This document shows positions 9,189 through 18,741 of a stretch of 64,000 nt of DNA, piece after piece. The position numbers and the translations under genes are program-made. Positions within the stretch are counted from its first letter, which is position 1; the number at the start of each line of letters is the position of its first letter. The DNA lies in assembly GCF_003367175.1 (NCBI RefSeq), contig NZ_QRGA01000016.1, forward strand, positions 124,001 to 188,000, in the 5' to 3' direction. The stretch comes from Trinickia dinghuensis. GTDB lineage: Bacteria > Pseudomonadota > Gammaproteobacteria > Burkholderiales > Burkholderiaceae. The notes under the pieces are model-generated. The model was not told the origin of the DNA. It worked only from the letters and a program-made list of their open reading frames with translations, and ran no database searches.

Positions 9189-10237
9189 AGGTCACCGCTT
9201 TAACGAGTGGACATAACACGCCATCGGCTCGATTTCGTGTCCGGCAGTATTTGCCGCGTTTGAAATCGCTTGGCATCGACGTCACTGACTATTGTCCGGC
9301 TGTGTCGAACAGCGCGCAGTTGCCTGGGCCGCTCAGGAAGATCCGCAGACGGTATCTGCCGCCTATCATGGTTGCCCAATCGCTGCTGAATATCGCGCTG
9401 CGCGTACCGGGCGTCTCGGGTAGCCTTCGCGGTGATGTGACGTGGTTGGAGCGTAATTTCGCGCCTGGGTTGGACGACCTTGCATTCGTGTTGAAGCGGC
9501 CACTTGTGGTCGATATCGACGACGCGATCTGGCTCTACAATCCATTCGGAGCCGGCATGATACGGCGGCTCGTTTCACGCGCGGACGCTGTGTTCGCGGG
9601 AAACCAGTACCTCGCAGATTGGTGCCGTCCGTTTTGCCGCGACATCCATGTCATTCCGACAGCGATCGACACGGAGCGTTTTCGCCCAGTAGCTGCGCCG
9701 CGCGAGCATGGTGACCGTTTCGTCGTCGGTTGGACCGGTACTGCGGGGAATTTCCGGTTTTTGCGCAACATCGAGCCTCCGCTCGCCGCATTTTTGCGGA
9801 AGAATTCGGACGCCACCTTCTTGGTGGTGGCGGACGAGCGACCGAGTCTACCGTCCTTGCCGCAAGAGCAGCTTCAGTTCGTGCGCTGGACGGCATCGAT
9901 CGAGCATGAGATTTTGGCGGGGATGGACGTCGGCATCATGCCCATCGACGACTCGGACCTCTCGCGAGGCAAGTGCAGCTTCAAGATGTTGCAATACATG
10001 GCGGCAGGCATACCGGTCGTTGTCTCGCCGTATGGGATGAACGCGGAGTTGCTGGCGCTCGATCGCATCGGCGTAGGCGCGGTGTCGTCCGATGATTGGG
10101 TCGACGCGCTGCAACTGTTGCACGGCGATCAAGCCTTGCGTGAACGGTTGGGTGCCGCTGGCAGGGCCGTCGCCGAAACTGACTTTTCGACTGCATCGGT
10201 CGCGAACAAAATCGCCAAGGCGTTTGGCGCGATGTGA
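9185..10237 (+). CDS. Glycosyltransferase, GT4-like
   Basis: 350 residues. The N-terminus MKVTALTSGHNTPSARFRVR begins a GT-B fold without TM segments. The centre has VVDIDDAIWLYNPFG and the C-terminal domain contains VIPTAIDTERFRPV, VVGWTGTAGNFRFL and GKCSFKMLQYMAAGIPVVVSPYG. The last segment is a variant of the E-x7-E / K-xx-EYM-A-G-P-V-V donor loop of group 1 transferases. It is translationally coupled to the flippase. It presumably adds one residue of the O-unit at the cytoplasmic membrane face. Donor and linkage cannot be predicted. Confidence 0.8.
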   Translation: MKVTALTSGHNTPSARFRVRQYLPRLKSLGIDVTDYCPAVSNSAQLPGPLRKIRRRYLPPIMVAQSLLNIALRVPGVSGSLRGDVTWLERNFAPGLDDLAFVLKRPLVVDIDDAIWLYNPFGAGMIRRLVSRADAVFAGNQYLADWCRPFCRDIHVIPTAIDTERFRPVAAPREHGDRFVVGWTGTAGNFRFLRNIEPPLAAFLRKNSDATFLVVADERPSLPSLPQEQLQFVRWTASIEHEILAGMDVGIMPIDDSDLSRGKCSFKMLQYMAAGIPVVVSPYGMNAELLALDRIGVGAVSSDDWVDALQLLHGDQALRERLGAAGRAVAETDFSTASVANKIAKAFGAM

Positions 10238-10337
10238 AGCCCGGAGTCGATGGATTCCCGGCCGAATAGGTTAGGTTAATGAACTCATATGAGCAGGCGG
10301 TGACGATGCCGGTCCGCTCTCGTTCCGAGGCTGTAAG

Positions 10338-11600
10338 ATGTCGAAATTGGATCTCGAAAAGCTGACCTTATGGTCGCTGGCGCTAGGTTTTGCGCTTTAC
10401 GTTTACCGACTCGACCTGGCGGGTGTCAACCTGTCCGTGCTGCGCGTCGTAGGCGCGGTGCTCATCGTTCGGTGTGTCCTCGTTGTCGCCATGCGAATCT
10501 TCGGCAATTGGGCGCTACGGTGGCCGGCCGTCGTGATGCTCGTCAGCACGTTTTTCGTGTTTGCCTTGAACCTGCTCGACTACGCGCAGCTTGCCCCGCT
10601 TCCGGGCCTGCGCACGCCGATCGCGGCGCACTTGTTCAATATCGTCCTGTTCATCGCCGTTTTCGCCTACCTCGATACGGAACGGAAGTTTGTTCTCTCC
10701 TTGAAGACTTACGTCTGGGCATCCTGCGCCGCGCTGTTTATCGGCTACTACGCCTATTTTTTCGGCGACATTCCGTTCTCGTTTCTTTTGCACGCGTATG
10801 GTTCCTCTTTCGCACGTGACCTGAACTATCTGAACGTCAACGATGGCGTGGTCCGCCTCACGGGACCTTTCTACGATCCCAACTTCTACGGCATCTATCT
10901 GCTTTCCGTTGCGATCGCTTGCGCGTGGCTTTACAAACATTTCGAGCGATCCCCGCTGTACGTCGCGGTGATGGTGGTGAGCGTATTTTCGATTTTTTTG
11001 ACGGAATCGCGAACCGCATTGATGGGGCTCGGCGTCGCGTACCTGTGTTACATCGGTCTCGAATCCAGGAATAAAAGCTTCCACCTGAGGACACTCTATA
11101 TTCTGGGGTTGATCGGGATCATCGTTTTCGTCTCGGGCGTATCGTCCGGCCGTCTCTTCGATATGGACAGCGTCTCGGATCGTTTTCGCTTCTATGAAAC
11201 GGCTTGGAGAGCGTTCTCCGACAACGTATTTTTCGGAGGCGGTTCGGCGGCGGTGCTCGAGCAGGAGTCAGGCGTGTCGACCGCACACATGGTTTATTTG
11301 TCGTTGTTGGGCAAGTACGGTCTGTTTGGCACGGCGATCTACCTCGTGTTTATCTTTTGCCCGCTTGCCTATGCGTATCTGGTGCGTCACGCGCTGCAGG
11401 AGCGCTACCGCAACCTGGTCGTATACCTCTTCGTTCCGCTTGCGGCCATGTACGTTTCATACGACTTCATGACTTTTCTCGAATTCGAATATTTTCTGTT
11501 CGCGATCGGATATGCGGCGGTGACGTACGATTTCGCAGCCGCATACGGGACGGCGGCGCCGAGCGTTGCAGTGAGTGGCGAACCGTTCGGTGCGGTGTAG
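10338..11600 (+). CDS. O-antigen polymerase / ligase family membrane protein (Wzy candidate)
   Basis: 420 residues with about 10-12 predicted membrane segments. The signature of the Wzy_C/WaaL superfamily is visible: RLTGPFYDPNFYGIYLLSVA before a periplasmic stretch, SIFLTESRTALMGLG, a large periplasmic loop containing SDRFRFYETAWRAFSDNVFFGGG, and STAHMVYLSLLGKYGLFG. Arg and His residues in these loops are those usually implicated in polymerase or ligase chemistry. Being inside the O-unit gene run with Wzz-type regulators, the polymerase role is more likely than ligase. It is the only such gene in the window although two flippases are present. Confidence 0.8.
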   Translation: MSKLDLEKLTLWSLALGFALYVYRLDLAGVNLSVLRVVGAVLIVRCVLVVAMRIFGNWALRWPAVVMLVSTFFVFALNLLDYAQLAPLPGLRTPIAAHLFNIVLFIAVFAYLDTERKFVLSLKTYVWASCAALFIGYYAYFFGDIPFSFLLHAYGSSFARDLNYLNVNDGVVRLTGPFYDPNFYGIYLLSVAIACAWLYKHFERSPLYVAVMVVSVFSIFLTESRTALMGLGVAYLCYIGLESRNKSFHLRTLYILGLIGIIVFVSGVSSGRLFDMDSVSDRFRFYETAWRAFSDNVFFGGGSAAVLEQESGVSTAHMVYLSLLGKYGLFGTAIYLVFIFCPLAYAYLVRHALQERYRNLVVYLFVPLAAMYVSYDFMTFLEFEYFLFAIGYAAVTYDFAAAYGTAAPSVAVSGEPFGAV

Positions 11601-11685
11601 GAAGCGTCGAACGCGATACTTTAGATAGTTGTGCCGCGGCGACCTCGCGGTTCGTCGGTGGTAGTTTTTCACTAAAGGTGAGTCG

Positions 11686-13548
11686 ATGTGTGGAATATGG
11701 GGTGTGTTCGGCACGGACCTCCCGTCCGATCGAGGAGAGCGGGCGATGCGCTCGCTCTACAAGCGTGGGCCTGACCTTCAGGCAAGCTACGTCGAGCCGG
11801 GGCTGACGCTCGGACATTTGCGGCTCGCGATTATCGACTTGTCTGAAAACGGCTCGCAGCCGATGCATTCGGCCTGCGGTCGCTATGTCATCGTGTACAA
11901 CGGTGAGGTCTACAATTTCGAAGCGCTGCGCGAGGAGATCGGTGACGCTTACCCCTGGCGATCGCATTCGGATACGGAAGTTATCTTGGCGGCGTATCTT
12001 CGGTGGGGGGAGCAGTGCCTCCAACGGTTTCACGGCATGTTCGCCTTTGCGCTTTGGGACAAGCAAACACGGTCGATCTTCGTCGGGAGAGATAGGCTCG
12101 GCGTCAAGCCCTTGTTCTTTCACGCGGCGAAGTCGAGCTTTGCTTTCGCGTCGCGGCCGCGAGTACTGTTCGATCTATTGCCCTCGTTACCGAGGGAGCT
12201 CGACAGGCAAGCGCTGCGGTACTACTACGAGAGCGGCTACATTCCCGCGCCGTATTCCGTCTATCAATCGGTAAGCAAGCTTGAGCCGGGGCACTATCTG
12301 GTCGTCAACGAGCAAGGGGTGACGAAACACCAGTACTGGGATCTTGCTCAAGTGGAAACCGACGAGCGGCTCGAGCGAGCGGACGAGGGAACGTTGCTCG
12401 ACGAATTGGATGAACTCATCGATCGATCTGTTCGCCGGCGGCTCGTGAGCAATGTGCCGGTCGGCGCCTTTTTGTCGGGCGGGATCGACAGTTCCCTTGT
12501 AACGGCCCTGATGGTGCGTCATGCCGGAGGTCCGGTCAAAACGTTTACGATCGGGCTCGGCGGCGACCGTCGTTTCGACGAAAGCCAACACGCGCAGGCA
12601 GTTGCGACGCATCTCGGCACCGATCATCGATGCGAGCATTTGGAGCCTGATAATCTGCTCGCCCTCATGCCCGACTATCTCGAGCAATATGACGAGCCGT
12701 TTTTCGATTATTCGGCGTTCCCGGTTATGGCGGTATCCCGCATGGCACGACGCGAAGTCAAGGTTTGCTTGTCCGGCGATGGTGGAGATGAGGCGTTCGG
12801 TGGCTATCACTACTATCGTTTGGTTCGGGACATCGCGCCGGCCTTCGGTATGCCATCGAGCTTGCGAAGGGGAATCGGGGCGATCTTGCAGCGGGTGCCG
12901 AAGCATCAGCTACGCTTGCTCGGTGGTGCGCTGCAGGCGAACGGGCCGATCGGAGCCTTCGCGTTCATGCGCAGCATCGTCAAGGATGCGGTGGATATTC
13001 AAAGTCCGGCGCTGCGGGGCTCGACGCGCTCCATGGCGCAACTTTTCGAGGCGTATTCCGAGGCTCTGCCGAGATCGCTCGGAATGGTCGAGCGTTCGAT
13101 GCGAATCGACAGTGCCTACACGTTACCCGATGACTATTTACAAAAGGTCGACGTCGGAAGCATGGCCTTCTCGATCGAAGCTCGCGATCCGTTGCTCGAT
13201 CATTCGATTTTCGAATGGGCCGCGAGGTTGCCGTTGAAATGGAAGCTTAGGGGAGGGGTCAACAAGTATCTGTTGCGCAAGCTCGCCTACCGGTACGTGC
13301 CGCGCGAGATCCTTGACCGCCCGAAGATGGGGTTCGGCGTGCCGATGGCCCGTTGGCTTCGGACGTCGTTGCGGGAATGGGCAGAGGAGTTGTTGCACGG
13401 CAGCGCTGATTTCGACTCGCTGGGCCTTGACCGCACGAAGGTTCACGAACTGTGGGATGCGCACTTGGCCGGCCGTCGTGAGGCACATACTTGTCTATGG
13501 TCCGTGCTTGTCATGCTCCAATTTCAGAACGGCATTGCAGTAGGGTGA
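11686..13548 (+). CDS. asnB: Asparagine synthase-like glutamine amidotransferase (WbpS-like, uronamide formation predicted)
   Basis: 620 residues. An N-terminal class II glutaminase domain starts with the nucleophile Cys2 (MCGIWGVFG) and contains LRLAIIDLS, VIVYNGEVYN and WRSHSDTEV. The C-terminal synthetase domain has the PP-loop SGGIDSS at about residues 264-270, CLSGDGGDEAFGGY and KVDVGSMAFSIEARDPLLDH. The ATG has AAAGGTGAG upstream. Housekeeping AsnB makes asparagine. Inside O-antigen loci, homologues such as P. aeruginosa O6 WbpS are thought to amidate hexosaminuronic acids, which fits the wbpO/wbpP pair here. The substrate is inference. Confidence 0.88.
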   Translation: MCGIWGVFGTDLPSDRGERAMRSLYKRGPDLQASYVEPGLTLGHLRLAIIDLSENGSQPMHSACGRYVIVYNGEVYNFEALREEIGDAYPWRSHSDTEVILAAYLRWGEQCLQRFHGMFAFALWDKQTRSIFVGRDRLGVKPLFFHAAKSSFAFASRPRVLFDLLPSLPRELDRQALRYYYESGYIPAPYSVYQSVSKLEPGHYLVVNEQGVTKHQYWDLAQVETDERLERADEGTLLDELDELIDRSVRRRLVSNVPVGAFLSGGIDSSLVTALMVRHAGGPVKTFTIGLGGDRRFDESQHAQAVATHLGTDHRCEHLEPDNLLALMPDYLEQYDEPFFDYSAFPVMAVSRMARREVKVCLSGDGGDEAFGGYHYYRLVRDIAPAFGMPSSLRRGIGAILQRVPKHQLRLLGGALQANGPIGAFAFMRSIVKDAVDIQSPALRGSTRSMAQLFEAYSEALPRSLGMVERSMRIDSAYTLPDDYLQKVDVGSMAFSIEARDPLLDHSIFEWAARLPLKWKLRGGVNKYLLRKLAYRYVPREILDRPKMGFGVPMARWLRTSLREWAEELLHGSADFDSLGLDRTKVHELWDAHLAGRREAHTCLWSVLVMLQFQNGIAVG

Positions 13549-13558
13549 TCGAGAATCC

Positions 13559-14671
13559 ATGAACATTCTTATCAATGCGCATTCGGCTCGCCTTGGGGGC
13601 GGGCAGACGTATCTGATCAACCTGCTCAAGCATCTGCCGGACGAGAATGAGTTCAAGCTTTTCGTCTACGCACCGGCTTCCTTGGAATTGCCGGCCGACC
13701 CGCGAATCGAGCGTCTGACAACCGCATGGCCTACGACCAACCCGCTGACTCGATTTGTGTGGGAGCGCTTCGTATTGCCCGGTGTTCTGCGCAAGCTCGA
13801 CATTGACGTCCTGTTCTGCCCGGGCGGAGTCATCGGCACGACACCTCCCACGGGGTGCCGTACCGTCACGATGTTTCGCAACATGATCCCCTTCGACATG
13901 CGTGTTCGCCGGGCGGTGCCATATGGTTTGCAGCGCGTTCGCAACTGGCTGCTCGAGCGGGTCATGCTGCGCAGCATGGCCGGTGCGGATCTTGTCATTT
14001 TCATATCCGACTTCGCTCGCGGCGTGATCGAATCCCGCATCACCGTGCGGCAGCACGCGACGATTCCTCACGGCGTGCCCGATCTGTTCAAAGCGGGCAC
14101 GGGTGCGCAACCGCGTCCGTTGTTCGTGCCGCAGGACGAGTATCTCCTTTACGTGTCGCGATTCGACGTCTACAAGCATCACTACGAGGTAGTCAGCGGC
14201 TATGCCCGCTTGCCGCAACCGCTACGAGAACGCTACAAATTGGTATTGGTAGGCGAGGCCGATTCACCGGAGGCAGGACGTGTGCAAGCGCTAATCGACA
14301 CGCTTCAACTGAATGACCGTGTCGTGGTCGCCGGGGCGGCCAAGTATCAGGAGCTACCCGCAGCCTATCGGCACGCGGCGCTGATTTTGTTTGCATCGTC
14401 GTGCGAAAATTGCCCGAACATCTTGCTCGAGGCCCTCGGCGCGGGACGCCCAGTCTTGTCCTCATCGGTTGATCCCATGCCGGAGTTCGGCGCCGACGCT
14501 GTCGCGTATTTTGATCCGCGCGACCCCGACCAAATCTCTGAAACGATGCAAAAAGTGCTCACTTCTCCCGATAGAGGCGAAGAACTGGGGCGCAAGGCGG
14601 CTGCTCGCAGCCGGCGGTACGACTGGAAGGTAACGGCCGCATCGACTTGGCGGCGAATCTTGGCGCTATAA
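13559..14671 (+). CDS. Glycosyltransferase, GT4 family
   Basis: 370 residues, soluble GT-B fold. The N-terminal acceptor domain starts MNILINAHSARLGGGQTYL with the Gly-rich loop typical of GT4. The C-terminal donor domain shows YLLYVSRFDVYKHHYEVV, VLVGEADSPEAG, VVVAGAAKYQELPAAYRHA, ILFASSCENCPNILLEALGAGRPVLSS (E-x7-E motif) and an end helix with YDWKVTAASTW. It is 10 bp downstream of the amidotransferase. It likely transfers one O-unit sugar from an NDP-sugar at the cytoplasmic face. Specificity unknown. Confidence 0.87.
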   Translation: MNILINAHSARLGGGQTYLINLLKHLPDENEFKLFVYAPASLELPADPRIERLTTAWPTTNPLTRFVWERFVLPGVLRKLDIDVLFCPGGVIGTTPPTGCRTVTMFRNMIPFDMRVRRAVPYGLQRVRNWLLERVMLRSMAGADLVIFISDFARGVIESRITVRQHATIPHGVPDLFKAGTGAQPRPLFVPQDEYLLYVSRFDVYKHHYEVVSGYARLPQPLRERYKLVLVGEADSPEAGRVQALIDTLQLNDRVVVAGAAKYQELPAAYRHAALILFASSCENCPNILLEALGAGRPVLSSSVDPMPEFGADAVAYFDPRDPDQISETMQKVLTSPDRGEELGRKAAARSRRYDWKVTAASTWRRILAL

Positions 14672-14741
14672 GGGCCGCATTGGGGAGATGAGCGAAATGT
14701 ACGGGATCACTCACGGGTGTCAAGTCCTCGATAGCTGCGCA

Positions 14742-14758
14742 ACGCCGCGATGCGGCGT
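14742..14758 (+). terminator. Stem-loop between GT4 gene and epimerase gene
   Basis: Perfect 7-bp stem ACGCCGC / GCGGCGT with a 3-nt loop (GAT), in the 111-bp gap after the glycosyltransferase. No U-tract follows, so it may be a transcription-attenuating or mRNA-stabilising hairpin rather than a real terminator. Confidence 0.3.
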
Positions 14759-14782
14759 GCGGATCGACGCGAGCGTACTGCG

Positions 14783-15754
14783 ATGAAGGTTCTTGTAACC
14801 GGAGCGAACGGTTTCGTCGGCAGTGCACTTTGCGACGAGTTGCGGCGGCGTGAAATCGATTGGCGGGGGGCAATGAGGCATCCACAGCCTGGGGCCGATG
14901 CACGTGTGGTACAGATGCCGAGCCTCGCGCCCGATGCCGATTGGATGCAGGTGTTGGACGGCGTCGATGTGGTGATCCACACGGCTGCCCGTGTGCACGT
15001 CATGCACGACAAGGCTCTTGACCCCATTTCGGAGTTCCGGCGTACCAATACCGAGGGGACGATTGGACTGGCTCGGCAGGCGGCGCGTGCTGGTGTCAGG
15101 CGTTTCGTCTTCGTCAGTTCCATTAAAGTGAACGGAGAACAGACCCTGCCGGGGCAGCCCTTTGTACCGGAGGTGACCCGGACGCCGAGCGACCCCTATG
15201 GATTGTCGAAATATGAAGCGGAGGAGGGGCTCAAGGCACTAGCGACCGAGACGGGCATCGAAATCGCGATCGTTCGGCCGCCGCTCGTCTATGGGCCGGG
15301 CGTCGGTGCGAACTTTCTCAGCATGATGCGCTGGATTGCCCGCGGCGTACCCCTGCCGCTTGGCGCCATCGACAATCGTCGCAGTCTGGTCGCTCTGGAC
15401 AATCTGGTCGATCTGCTCTTGATGTGCTCTACACATCCGTCTGCCGCAAATCGCGCGTTTCTTGTGTCCGATGGCGAGGACCTTTCGACGACCCATTTGC
15501 TACAGCGTCTCGGTAGGGCGATGGGCAAGCCGGCTCGCTTGATTCCCGTCCCAGCCGCGGCGTTGCGCTGGGGAAGCGCCGTGCTGGGGCGCGGTGACAT
15601 CGGCCGTCGTCTCTGTGGCTCGCTGCAAGTTGATGCAAGCGGAACTTCGCGCGTGCTGGGCTGGAACCCTGTGATTGGCGTCGATGCGGCGCTTGTCAAG
15701 GTCGCTTCAGCATTTTTGAGAAATGATCGTAAAAAACAGGAATTCAGCCACTAA
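14783..15754 (+). CDS. UDP-4-keto-6-deoxy-HexNAc 4-reductase / epimerase-like SDR (WbpV/WbiG family)
   Basis: 323 residues. It starts MKVLVTGANGFVGSALCDEL (NAD(P)-binding) and contains HTAARVHVM, FVSSIKVNGE, PSDPYGLSKYEAEEGL (Tyr-xxx-Lys) and VRPPLVYGPGVGANFL. This is the NAD-dependent epimerase/reductase group found next to WbpM-type dehydratases (WbpV in Pseudomonas, WbiG in Burkholderia O-antigen loci). WbpV is proposed to reduce the 4-keto intermediate made by WbpM to UDP-D-QuiNAc or D-FucNAc. A WbpM homologue lies just downstream, supporting that role. The ATG at 14783 gives the canonical start; an upstream in-frame start would add an arginine-rich leader. Confidence 0.82.
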   Translation: MKVLVTGANGFVGSALCDELRRREIDWRGAMRHPQPGADARVVQMPSLAPDADWMQVLDGVDVVIHTAARVHVMHDKALDPISEFRRTNTEGTIGLARQAARAGVRRFVFVSSIKVNGEQTLPGQPFVPEVTRTPSDPYGLSKYEAEEGLKALATETGIEIAIVRPPLVYGPGVGANFLSMMRWIARGVPLPLGAIDNRRSLVALDNLVDLLLMCSTHPSAANRAFLVSDGEDLSTTHLLQRLGRAMGKPARLIPVPAAALRWGSAVLGRGDIGRRLCGSLQVDASGTSRVLGWNPVIGVDAALVKVASAFLRNDRKKQEFSH

Positions 15755-15872
15755 TTTTCGGTAACATGGCGCGCAGCGTGGCTGTGCCGAGATGCTTCTC
15801 AAACTTGCACATGAAACGGCCATTTGAAGTTTCTGTGGGTGCTTATGCTCGCAATCCTTGTAAGAAATTGAA

Positions 15873-17807
15873 ATGTTGAAGCGTATTGCGAATCTGCCGC
15901 GTGTCTTCAAAAGCCTTGTGATTTTGGCTGCGGATGCCGTACTGCTGCCGCTGGCACTATGGACTGCCGTTGGTTTGCGTTTGGGCGCGTGGTCGTTTCC
16001 GCAGATGCATCCTGGCTGGATCTATCTGTTGTTTCCGCTCATCAGTATTCCGATCTTTATTCGGGTCGGACTCTACCGGGCCGTGATTCGTCATATCGAG
16101 GAGCGGGCGCTGATCGCGGTTGCGGTTGCAGTGACCATCTCGGTGTGGCTTTACGCGGGATTGCTCGCGCTGTTGCAGTTGCCTGCCATCCCGCGTGGAG
16201 CACTCGTGATCGTTTGGCTCATCGCGGTCATTTATATCGGCGCTAGCCGCTTCCTCGCGCGTGCCGCTTTGCGCAATATCGTGTCTTCGGAATCGCGCCG
16301 TAAGATTCCTGTCGTCATCTACGGCGCCGGCAGCGCCGGCCGCGCGTTGGCCGTTGCTTTGCGAGCGGGCCCGCAGTACAGACCCGTGGCTTTCGTCGAT
16401 GACAATGCAGCTCTGCGCGGCCTCCAGATCCTGGGGCTAAGAGTCTACGAGACCGATCGGCTGCCCGGGCTCATCGACCAATTCGGGGTGCGCGAAGTTT
16501 TGCTGGCGATGCCGTCCGTCGGTCGAGGCCGACGTATCGAGATCATCGATCGCTTGGAATCCCTACACGTCGAAGTTCGCGTCATCCCCGGTATGACGGA
16601 ACTGATCGGCGGAGACGTGAAGATTTCCGACGTGCGTGAGATAGAGATTGACGAACTGCTCGGCCGCGACTCAGTACCGCCGGATCATCAACTGCTGGAT
16701 GCCGATATCAAGGGCAAGCGCGTCATGATAACCGGGGCCGGCGGTTCGATCGGTTCCGAATTGTGTCGGCAGATTTTGCTTCAGCGGCCGCAGTTGTTGG
16801 TGTTGTACGAGCAGTCGGAATTTGCGCTGTATTCGATCGAACAGGAAATTCTGCAAATCGTCCGTGCATTGCCGCATCCGGTGACCGTCCTGCCGGTGCT
16901 GGGGTCGGTGCAGGACGAAGCGCGTGCGTTCAGTATCATGGCGCGCTACCGAATCCAGACTGTCTACCATGCGGCTGCCTACAAGCACGTGCCCATCGTC
17001 GAGTTCAACATCACCGAGGGCGTGCTGAACAATACGTTCGGCACCTATGCGACAGCGTCGGCGGCAATCAAGGCGGGGGTCGATGCCTTCGTCTTGATTT
17101 CCACCGATAAAGCGGTACGCCCGACGAACGTGATGGGTGCGACAAAACGCATGGCGGAACTCGTGCTTCAAGCGTTCGCGCAACGGACGAATGTTCGGAC
17201 GCGATTTTCGATGGTCCGGTTTGGCAACGTGCTCGGATCGTCGGGGTCCGTCGTTCCGCTGTTCCGTAAACAGATAGCAGCCGGTGGCCCCATCTCCGTT
17301 ACCCATCCCGACATCACGCGCTACTTCATGACAATTCCGGAGGCGGCCCAGCTTGTCATTCAGGCCGGCGCCATGGGCGGACGCGGCGAAGTATTCGTGC
17401 TCGACATGGGAGCGCCGGTGAAAGTACTGGATCTTGCCCGCCGAATGGTGCACTTGAGCGGTTTTAGCGCGCGGGAGGAGGGATTCTCCGACGGCGAGAT
17501 CGAAATTCGTTTCACTGGATTGCGGCCGGGTGAAAAGCTGTACGAAGAATTGTTGATCGGCGATAACGTTTCAAAGACGCGGCATTCGAAAATCATGATG
17601 GCGAACGAAGTCTGTCTGTCGCCGGAGGCGATGGAGATCGAGTTGCAAAAGCTGCGCCGCGCGTGTGCTACGAACGATCATGCCGCCATCCTTCAGGTCC
17701 TGGGTGCGAGCGTGTCGGGTTTTTGCCCGGACGATGAAATCAAGGATCATTTGTTTCACGCGCCTGAGCTCAGGGAGTCCCCTGTCGCTCATCCGACACT
17801 TCACTGA
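15873..17807 (+). CDS. UDP-GlcNAc 4,6-dehydratase, membrane-anchored (WbpM family), copy 1
   Basis: 644 residues. Four N-terminal membrane helices (about residues 10-115), a CoA-binding-like Rossmann domain (VVIYGAGSAGRALAVAL near residue 148), then the catalytic SDR domain with TGAGGSIGSELCRQI near residue 286. The catalytic region STDKAVRPTNVMGATKR near residue 410 has Met in place of the usual Tyr (Ser-Met-Lys), characteristic of WbpM/FlaA1/PglF. The C-terminus has FTGLRPGEKLYEELL. It makes UDP-2-acetamido-2,6-dideoxy-4-hexulose. It follows the WbpV-like reductase after 118 bp. A paralogue lies at 27949-29823. Confidence 0.93.
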   Translation: MLKRIANLPRVFKSLVILAADAVLLPLALWTAVGLRLGAWSFPQMHPGWIYLLFPLISIPIFIRVGLYRAVIRHIEERALIAVAVAVTISVWLYAGLLALLQLPAIPRGALVIVWLIAVIYIGASRFLARAALRNIVSSESRRKIPVVIYGAGSAGRALAVALRAGPQYRPVAFVDDNAALRGLQILGLRVYETDRLPGLIDQFGVREVLLAMPSVGRGRRIEIIDRLESLHVEVRVIPGMTELIGGDVKISDVREIEIDELLGRDSVPPDHQLLDADIKGKRVMITGAGGSIGSELCRQILLQRPQLLVLYEQSEFALYSIEQEILQIVRALPHPVTVLPVLGSVQDEARAFSIMARYRIQTVYHAAAYKHVPIVEFNITEGVLNNTFGTYATASAAIKAGVDAFVLISTDKAVRPTNVMGATKRMAELVLQAFAQRTNVRTRFSMVRFGNVLGSSGSVVPLFRKQIAAGGPISVTHPDITRYFMTIPEAAQLVIQAGAMGGRGEVFVLDMGAPVKVLDLARRMVHLSGFSAREEGFSDGEIEIRFTGLRPGEKLYEELLIGDNVSKTRHSKIMMANEVCLSPEAMEIELQKLRRACATNDHAAILQVLGASVSGFCPDDEIKDHLFHAPELRESPVAHPTLH

Positions 17808-17868
17808 TCGCAGCCGGCCTGGTCGCACGCTCGACACGCGGCGAATCACTTAATAGTTGGAGAAGAAA

Positions 17869-18741
17869 ATGTATCTCGGGGAAGCACGGCAAGCGTTGGG
17901 CGCCGACATCGGTCATACGTCATCGTCTTGGGACGTTGCCCGTTTTTTGCGTCAGCAGTATATGTACGTTATTGCTGGCGTAGGACTTGGTGTGATTGCC
18001 GGGTTTGGCTTTTCTTACACACAGCCGTTGGTGTGGGAGGCGACGTCGATCGTCGAAATCGGCCAGGTCGACGAAGGCGGTGTCAGGCCCGTCGATCCGC
18101 TGGTCCAAGCCGCGCTGCGCGTTCAAACCGAGTCGTTCCGCGATGACGTGCTGCGGAGCCTAAAGCTCCCGCTTGACGACGATGCAAGTGCGCAAACGTC
18201 GTTGATTCGGCATTCTCTTCTGGCATCTGGGATTCCCGGAACGAATCTCTTTTCGATGTCGGTTCGTGGCCTCTCGCAGGAAGAAGCGAAGACAACGTTG
18301 GAAGTTGCCCAGAACCAGCTTATTGCGACCCATGCCGAAGTTGTAGATGCGGTCCGCGGGCGGTTGCAAAACCAGCTGAAAACCGTCGACACCAATATTT
18401 CAAAGCTGCAAGCTGCGCAGGACGCCCAACTGCAAACGCTAAAACGTGTGTCGGCGTCCAAGGACACTGGCAATGGGGCGGTTCAAGCACTGCTCAGCGA
18501 TATGGTCGACGCAACCACCGTCGCGCAGTTGCAAATGGCACAACAACGTCGAGCTCAACTTGTTGGACAACTCGGGGCGGACCGTACGTACAACACGCGG
18601 GTAATCGGTGATACGACGGTCTCGCGCAGGCCGATCACGCCGAAGCGTCCTGTGTTCGCGGGCGTGGGCGCGTTGCTCGGTCTTTTCGCCGGACTTCTGA
18701 TCGCCGGCCGACGCTATGTCGGGGCAAAGCGAACGGCATAA
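17869..18741 (+). CDS. Chain-length determinant (Wzz-like), copy 1
   Basis: 290 residues with a Wzz/PCP architecture: TM1 around residues 37-52 (YVIAGVGLGVIAGFGF), a periplasmic alpha/beta part starting VWEATSIVEIGQVDEGG, a central coiled-coil stretch (LQNQLKTVDTNISKLQAAQDAQLQ), then a proline-containing run PITPKRPVFAGVGALLGLFAGLL leading into TM2. It controls modal length of the Wzy-made polymer. The ATG at 17869 is chosen over a TTG at 17857 because GGAGAAG lies just upstream. A clear paralogue follows at 19120. Confidence 0.85.
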   Translation: MYLGEARQALGADIGHTSSSWDVARFLRQQYMYVIAGVGLGVIAGFGFSYTQPLVWEATSIVEIGQVDEGGVRPVDPLVQAALRVQTESFRDDVLRSLKLPLDDDASAQTSLIRHSLLASGIPGTNLFSMSVRGLSQEEAKTTLEVAQNQLIATHAEVVDAVRGRLQNQLKTVDTNISKLQAAQDAQLQTLKRVSASKDTGNGAVQALLSDMVDATTVAQLQMAQQRRAQLVGQLGADRTYNTRVIGDTTVSRRPITPKRPVFAGVGALLGLFAGLLIAGRRYVGAKRTA

